From positions 6,978-70,977 of the forward strand of contig CAZMTA010000020.1 in NCBI GenBank assembly GCA_964569085.1: a stretch of 64,000 nucleotides of DNA, given 5' to 3'. How positions within the stretch are numbered: the stretch's first letter is position 1; each line of letters opens with the position of its first letter. Positions 57,729 to 64,000 of the stretch are shown here, piece by piece. The translations under genes and the position numbers were made by a program. The notes under the pieces were generated by a model. It had not been told where the DNA came from and ran no database searches. It saw only the letters and a list, made by a program, of their open reading frames with translations. The DNA comes from JAJCZZ01 sp964569085 (lineage in GTDB: Bacteria > Gemmatimonadota > Gemmatimonadetes > Longimicrobiales > Gaopeijiaceae).

Positions 57729-59104
57729 TCCGCGCACGGGTGTGGGGGCTGGTCCTGGCGGCGTCCCTCGTCGGGGCCTCCCTGGCCGCCCAGACCGGCC
57801 CCGCCTTCGACCACCAGGTCCACGCCGGCCTCTTCCCCCTCTGCGTGGGGTGCCACGCCGGGATCGAGGAAGCCGGGGCGGAGCGCCCCTTCCCCGCCCC
57901 CGCCGCCTGCGCCACCTGCCACGACGGGGTGGACCTGGACACGGTCGCGTACCGGGTCCCGGACGAGGACCCCGACAACCTGCGCTTCACCCACCCGGCC
58001 CACGCCCGGGCGGTGGCCGACGTGGACGAGGAGAGGGTAGCCTGCCTGGCCTGCCACGCCGGGGACGAGGACGGAGCGGTCCGGCCCGCCCCGGCCGACG
58101 CGTGCCTGGGGTGCCATGCCCACGCCGCCCCGTCCCACCTGGCCCCCGAGCGGTCGTGTGAGGCGTGCCATCGGCCCCTGGCCGAGGCGCCCGAGCTCCC
58201 CGCGAGCCGGGTCGAGGCCCTTCCCCGCCCGTCGGGGCACGAGGAGCCCGGGTTCCTGTCGGGCCACGACCCGGGACCGGATCCCGCGCGCTGCGCCTTC
58301 TGCCACGCCCGGGAGAGCTGCGCCCGCTGCCATCTCGACCCGCAGAGCGTTCCCGCGATCCGTGCCCTCCCCCGGGACGCCCGCGTGGCCGCGCTCGTCG
58401 ACGGGCGGGAGCCGGCCTACCCGGTCCCGGCCAACCACGAGGCGGGCGGCTGGCGATGGGGGCACGGCGCCTCCGCCTCGGAGGACCCGGCACGCTGCGG
58501 CACCTGCCACGTGGCCGAGAGCTGCGCGGCCTGCCACGGGGGCGAGGGGGTCCACGAAGCCCTCCCGACCCTCCCCGCCGACGACGCGCGGGGAGCCGCC
58601 ATCGCCCAGGGGCTGGTGCACCCTCCCGGGTTCGACGCCGGGCACGGGACACGGGCCGCCGTGGACGAGTGCGCGTCCTGCCATCGGGAGGACTTCTGCG
58701 AGAGCTGCCACCAGGGGTCCACCACGCCCTCGTTCCACGCTCCGGACTTCCTCGAGCTCCACGGCCCCGACGCGTACCGCTCGGCCTCGGACTGCGCCTC
58801 CTGCCACACCACCGAGGTCTTCTGCCGGAGCTGCCACGCCGCCCTGGGCATGGGGGGTGGCAACGCGCCGGGCGTGACCTTCCACGACGCCCGTCCCTTC
58901 TGGGTGTTCGGCCACGGAGCCGCGGCCCGGCAGGGCCTGGAGGGATGCGCCTCCTGTCACGCCCAGTCCGACTGCGCCGCCTGCCACTCCTCCTGGTCGG
59001 GGTGGGGGGTGAACCCCCACGGTCCCGGCTTCGACGGCGCCGCCGCCCGGGACGCCAACCCCTTCTCCTGCGCCCCCTGCCACCTGGGAGGAACGCCCCC
59101 ATGA
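57725..59104 (+). CDS. Hexadecaheme c-type cytochrome (16 CXXCH)
   Basis: 459 residues. A signal peptide (LVLAASLVGASLAAQ) precedes sixteen CXXCH motifs spread over the whole chain (CVGCH, CATCH, CLACH, CLGCH, CEACH, CAFCH, CARCH, CGTCH, CAACH, CASCH, CESCH, CASCH, CRSCH, CASCH, CAACH, CAPCH). Several occur as close pairs, as CAFCH-CARCH and CGTCH-CAACH, indicating a repeated two-haem module. The density of one haem per 29 residues makes it a nanowire-like electron carrier of the periplasm or outer face. It is coupled to the barrel gene (ATGA) and to the next cytochrome gene (ATGA). Confidence 0.88.
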   Translation: MIRARVWGLVLAASLVGASLAAQTGPAFDHQVHAGLFPLCVGCHAGIEEAGAERPFPAPAACATCHDGVDLDTVAYRVPDEDPDNLRFTHPAHARAVADVDEERVACLACHAGDEDGAVRPAPADACLGCHAHAAPSHLAPERSCEACHRPLAEAPELPASRVEALPRPSGHEEPGFLSGHDPGPDPARCAFCHARESCARCHLDPQSVPAIRALPRDARVAALVDGREPAYPVPANHEAGGWRWGHGASASEDPARCGTCHVAESCAACHGGEGVHEALPTLPADDARGAAIAQGLVHPPGFDAGHGTRAAVDECASCHREDFCESCHQGSTTPSFHAPDFLELHGPDAYRSASDCASCHTTEVFCRSCHAALGMGGGNAPGVTFHDARPFWVFGHGAAARQGLEGCASCHAQSDCAACHSSWSGWGVNPHGPGFDGAAARDANPFSCAPCHLGGTPP

Positions 59105-60387
59105 GCCGCGCCTTCCTCGTCGTGGGGGCCCTCGTCACGGCCCTGGCCGCCATTCCGGTGCCGTCCGGGGCCCAGGCGCTCCCCGCCACCCGGGCCTGCG
59201 TGGACTGCCACCTCGAGCTGGCGGACTCGGCGCTGGCCGCCCCCGCCCGCGACTACCCCGACGACGTGCACGCCCGCAGCGGCTTCGGATGCCTGGTCTG
59301 TCATGGAGGGCCCCGGACGGGCCACGGCCCCCTGGACCCGAGCACGGGCTTCCTGGCGGCGCCGAGCCGCACCGAGATCCCCGAGCTCTGCGGTCGCTGC
59401 CACTCGGACGCCTCGTTCATGCGGGACTTCGACCCCGATCTGCGCATCGACCAGGTGGCCGAATACCGGAGCTCGACCCACGGCCGCCTCCTGGAGGAGG
59501 GGGACCCCGACGTGGCGACGTGCGTGAGCTGCCATCCGGCCCACCGCATCCGCCCGCCGTCCGACCTCTCGTCCACGGTGCACCCGCTCAACGTGGCCGG
59601 GCTCTGCGCCTCCTGCCACGAGGATCCGGCCCTCATGGAGCCGCGGGGGCTGCCCACCGACCCCTACGTCCGCTACGGCCGCAGCGTCCACGGAGGCCTC
59701 CTGCACGAGGACGGGGACCTCTCCGCCCCCACCTGCAACGACTGCCACGGCAACCACGGCGCGGCTCCCCCGGGGCTGGCCTCGGTCCACAACGTCTGCG
59801 GGCAGTGCCACACGGTCATGGACGAGCTCTTCGGCGAGAGCGGACACGGTCCCCTGTTCCAGGCCGCGGGGCTCCCGGGATGCGCCACCTGCCACGACAA
59901 CCACGAGATCCTCCCCGCGGAGGACCGGGACCTGGCCCTCCGCACCGAGGGCGTGTGCGGCCAGTGCCACGACGAGGACGACCCCGCCGGGCGGGAGCTT
60001 CTCCGCATGGCGGTCCTCCTGGACAGCCTCCAGACCGCGCGGAGCCACGCCCGGGCCGTGCTGGACTCCGCCGAGGCCATGGGCATGCAGGTCAGCGACG
60101 CCCAGTTCCGCCTGGACGAGGTGGACAACGCCCTCACCCAGGCCCGCTCCGCCGTCCACTCCTTCCGCGTCGAACCCGTGGCCGAGCGGGTGGCGGAGGG
60201 CATGGAGATCGTGACCGCCTCCGCGGACCGGGGCCAGGAGGCCCTGGACGAGCACGCCTACCGGCGCGTGGGGCTCGCCGCCTCCAGCGCCATGATCCTC
60301 CTCCTGATCCTGGGCCTCCTGGCCCGGATCCGAACCCTCGACCGGCACCTGCCGGTCCAGACTGCCCAGGGAGGGCACCGGCCATGA
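59101..60387 (+). CDS. Nine-heme c-type cytochrome with C-terminal membrane anchor
   Basis: 428 residues. Signal peptide (ALVTALAAIPVPSGAQ) then nine CXXCH motifs (CVDCH, CLVCH, CGRCH, CVSCH, CASCH, CNDCH, CGQCH, CATCH, CGQCH). A helical coiled-coil-like segment (residues about 290-380) leads to one membrane helix near the C-terminus (VGLAASSAMILLLILGLLAR). It is thus a periplasmic domain tethered to the inner membrane, next to the Rieske gene (4-nt overlap, ATGA). In this operon it is the likely partner that takes the place of cytochrome c1 or f, accepting electrons from the Rieske centre. Confidence 0.85.
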   Translation: MSRAFLVVGALVTALAAIPVPSGAQALPATRACVDCHLELADSALAAPARDYPDDVHARSGFGCLVCHGGPRTGHGPLDPSTGFLAAPSRTEIPELCGRCHSDASFMRDFDPDLRIDQVAEYRSSTHGRLLEEGDPDVATCVSCHPAHRIRPPSDLSSTVHPLNVAGLCASCHEDPALMEPRGLPTDPYVRYGRSVHGGLLHEDGDLSAPTCNDCHGNHGAAPPGLASVHNVCGQCHTVMDELFGESGHGPLFQAAGLPGCATCHDNHEILPAEDRDLALRTEGVCGQCHDEDDPAGRELLRMAVLLDSLQTARSHARAVLDSAEAMGMQVSDAQFRLDEVDNALTQARSAVHSFRVEPVAERVAEGMEIVTASADRGQEALDEHAYRRVGLAASSAMILLLILGLLARIRTLDRHLPVQTAQGGHRP

Positions 60388-60854
60388 GCGACCCGACCGG
60401 AGGGCCTCCGAGCCCCCCCGCCTCCGTCGACCGGAAGCGCTTCCTCGACTGGCTCATCGGAGCCAGCGCCGCCGGCGTCACGGCGGCGGTGGCGTATCCC
60501 GTCTCCCGCTACCTGATCCCCCCGGAGTCGGAGGAGGCGGCCGTGGGCTCGGTCCGCCTCACCCTCCGCCCCGAGGACGTGGCCCCCAACTCGGGCCACA
60601 TCTTCAAGTTCGGCAACCGCCCCGGCATCCTGGTCCGCACCCCCGGCGGGGAGCTCCGCGCCTTCTCCGCCCGCTGCACCCATCTCGACTGCACGGTCCA
60701 GTTCCGGGAGGACCTGGGTCACATCTGGTGCGCCTGCCACAACGGACACTTCGACCTGAACGGCTCGAACATCTCGGGCCCCCCGCCCCGGCCCCTGGAG
60801 CAGTACCGGGTGAACGTGCGCGGGAACGAGATCGTCGTGAGCCAGGAGGATTGA
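60384..60854 (+). CDS. Rieske [2Fe-2S] protein of a cytochrome bc-type complex
   Basis: 156 residues. An N-terminal membrane anchor with a twin-arginine-like leader absent but a basic DRKRFLDWLIGASAAG start is followed by the Rieske fold. Cluster ligands lie in CTHLDC near residue 97 and CACHNGHFD near residue 116 (CxH and CxxH). The Asp in place of Gly after the first box (CTHLDC) and the CACHNG loop fit Rieske proteins of bc complexes in Thermus-like and green non-sulfur lineages. The cytochrome b gene starts 2 nt after its stop. Confidence 0.9.
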   Translation: MSDPTGGPPSPPASVDRKRFLDWLIGASAAGVTAAVAYPVSRYLIPPESEEAAVGSVRLTLRPEDVAPNSGHIFKFGNRPGILVRTPGGELRAFSARCTHLDCTVQFREDLGHIWCACHNGHFDLNGSNISGPPPRPLEQYRVNVRGNEIVVSQED

Positions 60855-60856
60855 GG

Positions 60857-61942
60857 GTGGCCCGCCTCCACGAAGCCTGGCAGTGGTTCGACGACCGCGT
60901 GGGCCTGAGCGCCCTGGCGCCGGTCGTCCGGAAGAAGACCGTTCCGGTCCACCGCCACACGGTGTGGTACTACCTGGGCGGGATGGCCCTCTTCCTCCTC
61001 CTCCTCCAGCTCGCCACGGGCGTCCTCCTCCTCTTCTACTACCGGCCCAGCGCCGGCGAGGCCTTCGAGTCCGTCCAGTTCCTCATGGCCGACGTGGAGT
61101 TCGGGTGGCTCGTGCGCTCCATCCACTCCTGGGGCGCCAACCTCATGATCCTGGTGGTCTTCCTCCACCTCTTCAGCGTCCTCCTCCTCAAGGCGTACCG
61201 GGCACCCCGCGAGCTCACGTGGGTGAGCGGCACCTTCCTGCTCTTCGTGGCCATGGGGCTCGGCTTCACCGGCTACCTCCTCCCCTGGAACGAGCTGGCC
61301 TTCTTCGCCACCCGCGTGGGAACCGAGATCCCGGGCGCGATCCCCGTGGTCGGCCCCTTCCTCCGCGAGCTCATGCGGGGAGGGGAGGAGGTGACCGGGG
61401 CCACGCTCACCCGCTTCTACGCCCTCCACGTGGCGGTCCTCCCCGTCACCCTCGTGCTCCTGGCGGCCTTCCACGTCGTCATGGTCCAGCGCCACGGCAT
61501 GAGCGTGCCCATCTCCGAGGAGCGGAAGGGCGTCCTCCATCGATCCATCCCCTTCTTCCCGAACTTCCTCCTCCGGGACCTGGTGGGATGGCTCACGGCG
61601 CTGGCCATCCTGGCCGCCATGGCCGCCTTCGAGCCCGCCCACCTGGGGACCAAGGCCGATCCCTTCGCGCCGGCTCCGCCCGGAATCCGTCCCGAGTGGT
61701 ATTTCATGTTCATGTTCCAGACGCTGAAGGTCCTTCCCGCCCACGTCCTGGGCATCGAGGGGGAGCTCTTCGGGATCCTGGTCTTCGGGGCGGCGGCGGT
61801 GGTGCTGATCCTCCTCCCCTTCCTGGACCGGAAGGCGTCCCGGGGGGAGCCGAGCCCGCGCTGGACCTGGGTGGCCCTGGCCGCGCTCGCCTACGTCGTG
61901 GCCCTCACCTGGTGGGGATACGCAGCGAACCCGACCCTCTGA
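60857..61942 (+). CDS. Cytochrome b, fused b6/subunit IV-type, of a quinol oxidoreductase
   Basis: 361 residues from GTG 60857 with about eight membrane helices. Haem b ligands: helix B IHSWGANLMILVVFLHLF (His pair 14 apart) and helix D LHVAVLPVTLVLLAAFHVV (His pair 15 apart, the H-x14-H spacing of cytochrome b6-like proteins). QLATGVLLLFYY and GYLLPW are conserved quinone-pocket segments, and PEWY lies in the Qo loop. N- and C-terminal halves are one protein, as in mitochondrial cytochrome b. It oxidises a quinol, probably menaquinol, and passes electrons to the Rieske protein and high-haem cytochromes. Confidence 0.92.
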   Translation: MARLHEAWQWFDDRVGLSALAPVVRKKTVPVHRHTVWYYLGGMALFLLLLQLATGVLLLFYYRPSAGEAFESVQFLMADVEFGWLVRSIHSWGANLMILVVFLHLFSVLLLKAYRAPRELTWVSGTFLLFVAMGLGFTGYLLPWNELAFFATRVGTEIPGAIPVVGPFLRELMRGGEEVTGATLTRFYALHVAVLPVTLVLLAAFHVVMVQRHGMSVPISEERKGVLHRSIPFFPNFLLRDLVGWLTALAILAAMAAFEPAHLGTKADPFAPAPPGIRPEWYFMFMFQTLKVLPAHVLGIEGELFGILVFGAAAVVLILLPFLDRKASRGEPSPRWTWVALAALAYVVALTWWGYAANPTL

Positions 61943-62030
61943 CCCCCGGTCGCCCCGCCTCCCGGCGGCACCGCTCTTGCGTCCGATCCCGCGTGACGGC
62001 CCCCCTCCCCACCACCCGGGATCGATCGCC

Positions 62031-62483
62031 ATGACGGACCACCTCAACGTCAGCCAGCTCCACCGCGCCACCGAGCTGACCCGCGCCTGGCTCCTGGACC
62101 TCGCCACCCACGAGCCCTTCACCGACGAGGAAGCGGCCTACACCGTCCTCCGGGCCGTGCTCCACGCCCTCCGGGACCGGATGGCCGCGCAGCAGGTCGT
62201 GCAGCTCGGCGCCCAGCTCCCGCTCCTGATCCGCGGCGTCTATTTCGAGGGCTGGCGGCCCACCGCCTCCCCGGGCGGCTGGACGAGCGGCGACGAGTTC
62301 TACCGGCAGGTGGAGGCGAACGTCGCCGAGTTCCCCCTGGCGCGGCACGTCGACGTCGAGGCCGGCACGCGGCTGGTCCTGGCGTTCCTGGCCCGGGAGA
62401 TCGATCCGGTCCAGCTCCGCCACGTGGAGGCGCAGCTGCCCGAGGAGATCCGGAGGATGATGGTCGGGCCCGCGGCGGCCTGA
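62031..62483 (+). CDS. DUF2267 domain protein
   Basis: 150 residues, all helical. HEPFTDEEAAYTVLRAVLHALRDRM near the N-terminus and AQLGAQLPLLIRGVYFEGW are typical of DUF2267, a stress-associated domain of unknown function that is often near CBS-domain and membrane stress genes. No catalytic residues are evident. It lies 88 nt after the cytochrome b gene and 27 nt before the CNNM/CorC-like gene on the same strand, and need not belong to the respiratory operon. Confidence 0.75.
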   Translation: MTDHLNVSQLHRATELTRAWLLDLATHEPFTDEEAAYTVLRAVLHALRDRMAAQQVVQLGAQLPLLIRGVYFEGWRPTASPGGWTSGDEFYRQVEANVAEFPLARHVDVEAGTRLVLAFLAREIDPVQLRHVEAQLPEEIRRMMVGPAAA

Positions 62484-62510
62484 TCCCACCCGCATCCGCT
62501 TCCTGACGTC

Positions 62511-63647
62511 ATGGGTCTCGAGACCGTCCTCCGCCTCGCGGCGGGGCTTCTCCTCATCGCCGCCAACGCCTTCTTCGTGGCGGTGGAGTTCGCGCTCACA
62601 CGCCTGCGCGGCCTCGACCTCACCGACGAGGAGGTACGGGAGCGGGGGTTGGAGACGGCCTGGGAGCTGACCGAGCGCCTCGAGATCCACCTCACCGGGT
62701 GCCAGCTCGGCATCTCCTCCAGCAGCGTGCTCCTGGGCGTGGTGGCCGAGCCCGCCATCACCACCCTCATCCGGCCCGCCGTGGGGCTCGTCGGCGTGGA
62801 GGGCGGAACGGTGGGGACCGTCTCCGTGGTCCTGGCCGTCGTCGTCCTCAACCTCGTCCACAAGATCTGGGGCGAGCAGGCCCCCACGTACCTCGGCGTG
62901 GAGCGTCCCGAGGCCGTGGCCCGGCGGCTCGGCCCGCCCCTGGCCGTCTGGTCCCGGGTCATGTCCCCGGTCATCAAGCTCGGGGACGGTCTGGCCAAGG
63001 CCACGCTGCGGCCCTTCGGGGTCGAGATCACCCGGAGCTGGCTCGCGGCCGAGGAGGCGGGCGCCGGGGACGCCGGGGAGGACGGACCCGCCCCCGTCGG
63101 GGGCCGGAGCGAGCTGACCCGACGCCTGGCCGAGCTCCTGGCGGGCGGAGACCTCCCGGAGGACCGGAGGAGCGAGGTCCTCCAGGCGCTGCGCATCGAC
63201 GAGATCCCCGCCCGGGACATCATGGTCCCGGCCGACGAGGTGGACTGGCTCCGCCTGGAGGAGACCGCGGAGGACCACCTCGACCGCATCGCGGCCGGCC
63301 GACGGGTGCGCTACCCCGTCCTCAAGGAGGGGGCCACCGCCGACCACGTGGCCGTGAGCGACGTGGCCGGCGTCCTGTACCTCCCCTCCGTCTTCCGGGC
63401 CGGGCGCTGGCCCGGCGAGGGCGAGGACGGGCTGGACCTGGCCGAGCTCCTCTCCCCGGCCTTCCACCTCACCGCCGACGTTCCGGTGAGCGAGCTCATC
63501 GATCGGCTCCAGGCCGCGGAGCAGGAGCTGGCCGTCCTCGCCGAGCCGAGGAAGGCCGGCGACCGGGTGGTGGGGATCGTGACCGCCACCGACGCCTTCG
63601 AGGTCATCGCCGGGGACCTCCGGGACCCCCTGGACGACGAGGGCTGA
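62511..63647 (+). CDS. CNNM/CorC-family membrane protein with CBS pair
   Basis: 378 residues. The DUF21/CNNM membrane domain (residues about 1-145, three to four helices; LIAANAFFVAVEFALTRLRG, TGCQLGISSSSVLLGVVAEP, NLVHKIWGEQAPTYLG) is followed by a CBS pair (about 215-370; RIDEIPARDIMVPADEVDW starts the first). Members are linked to magnesium/cobalt efflux and are often misnamed hemolysins. The C-terminal CorC/HlyC domain of longer relatives is absent; the protein ends after the CBS pair. Confidence 0.85.
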   Translation: MGLETVLRLAAGLLLIAANAFFVAVEFALTRLRGLDLTDEEVRERGLETAWELTERLEIHLTGCQLGISSSSVLLGVVAEPAITTLIRPAVGLVGVEGGTVGTVSVVLAVVVLNLVHKIWGEQAPTYLGVERPEAVARRLGPPLAVWSRVMSPVIKLGDGLAKATLRPFGVEITRSWLAAEEAGAGDAGEDGPAPVGGRSELTRRLAELLAGGDLPEDRRSEVLQALRIDEIPARDIMVPADEVDWLRLEETAEDHLDRIAAGRRVRYPVLKEGATADHVAVSDVAGVLYLPSVFRAGRWPGEGEDGLDLAELLSPAFHLTADVPVSELIDRLQAAEQELAVLAEPRKAGDRVVGIVTATDAFEVIAGDLRDPLDDEG

Positions 63648-63745
63648 GGTCGCCGGCACCCGGGTGTGAACGATCCTTGCATGGGATGTATGCGCCCCCG
63701 GCGAGCGCCGGGGCGTCGGCGTCCATCTCGAATCCAGGGAGCCCG

Positions 63746-64000
63746 ATGAGCGTGCAGCACCAGCCGGACCAGGGCCGCTTCGTCCTCCTGCGCGGAGGGC
63801 AGGAAGCGGTCCTCCACTACGTCCCCCGCAGCGAACGCATCCTCCACTTCACGCGGACCTTCGTCCCCCCCGCCCTCCGGGGACGAGGCATCGGCGCCCG
63901 TCTCGTGAAGGCCGGTCTGGCCTACGCCCGACGGGAGGGATGGCGCGTCTCGACGTCGTGCTGGTTCGTCGACGAGTACCTCGACCGGAACCCCCAGTAC
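63746..64000 (+). CDS. GNAT-family acetyltransferase (YidJ-like), 3' part outside window
   Basis: 85 codons from ATG 63746 to the right edge, open throughout. The frame reads MSVQHQPDQGRFVLLRGGQE at the start and has RGRGIGARLVKAGLAYARRE, the acetyl-CoA loop, near residue 50, followed by STSCWFVDEYLDRNPQY. This resembles the small Acetyltransf_CG/YidJ type, about 95-105 residues long, of which only the last few residues would be missing. The role of this family is unknown. The 98-bp gap before it shows no clear promoter. Confidence 0.75.
   Translation, partial: MSVQHQPDQGRFVLLRGGQEAVLHYVPRSERILHFTRTFVPPALRGRGIGARLVKAGLAYARREGWRVSTSCWFVDEYLDRNPQY

Noticed and set aside
1..64000. tRNA, rRNA, CRISPR arrays, insertion sequences, prophage and integrase genes
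   Set aside because: I looked through gaps and gene products and found no tRNA cloverleaf, no direct-repeat array, no transposase and no phage protein. The window looks like stable chromosome.

Overview
The window is 64 kb of very GC-rich bacterial chromosome, densely coding with genes on both strands. The organism is a diderm: there is a large TonB-dependent receptor, an outer-membrane barrel candidate, lipoproteins and periplasmic multiheme cytochromes. The mix of gene families (sortilin-like Asp-box repeat protein, receptor with a CarboxypepD_reg-like N-terminus, B12-dependent CarH-like regulator, class II photolyase, ergothioneine genes, multiheme cytochromes with Rieske/cytochrome b) resembles Gemmatimonadota. 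That assignment is an inference from gene content; no rRNA or tRNA gene was found to test it. Very short stop/start overlaps (ATGA, GTGA, TGATG and one CTGA) are common, which points to translationally coupled operons.

Layout. 1-4.1 kb: a cut-off GAF histidine kinase, a secreted subtilase lipoprotein, a RuvC-fold protein and a TrmH-type methyltransferase. 4.2-8.7 kb (+): a light/B12-type regulator followed by three carotenoid genes; 8.7-11.7 kb (-) holds an SDR39U1-type epimerase and a class II photolyase, so this looks like a photoprotection island. 11.7-20.4 kb (-): one long operon of HPt protein, receiver, 1123-residue hybrid kinase, receiver-GGDEF-receiver protein, HEAT protein, processive family 2 glycosyltransferase and a dolichol-kinase-like enzyme. 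20.5-22.7 kb (-): PIG-L deacetylase, rpe, rpiA. 22.76-24.0 kb (+): a DAHP synthase behind a textbook-style Tyr/Trp attenuator with its own 27-residue leader peptide.

24.1-29.8 kb (-): arginine biosynthesis, argR-argC-argB-argD-N-acetylglutamate synthase-argH. A consensus promoter and a terminator-ended structured RNA lie just before argH. 29.9-35.9 kb (-): TonB-dependent receptor and a large sortilin-like Asp-box protein. 36.0-41.4 kb: ergothioneine genes egtC (+) and egtB-egtD-egtA (-); egtC is coupled to a PLP threonine-dehydratase homologue and no recognisable egtE is present. 41.5-46.6 kb: a flavoprotein disulfide reductase, an osmoprotectant ABC transporter whose binding protein is fused to its permease, and an MscS-type channel. 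46.6-52.9 kb: amino-acid and peptide catabolism (D-aminoacylase-like amidohydrolase, YkvI-like permease, creatininase-family amidase, dicarboxylate/amino-acid symporter, glutamate dehydrogenase).

53.2-61.9 kb (+): the most striking region. A membrane protein is followed by multiheme c-type cytochromes of 9, 10, 16 and 9 predicted haems with an outer-membrane barrel candidate between them, then a Rieske protein and a fused cytochrome b. Together these look like an electron path from quinol across the periplasm to, or through, the outer membrane. 62.0-64 kb: a DUF2267 protein, a CNNM/CorC-like membrane protein and a cut-off GNAT acetyltransferase.
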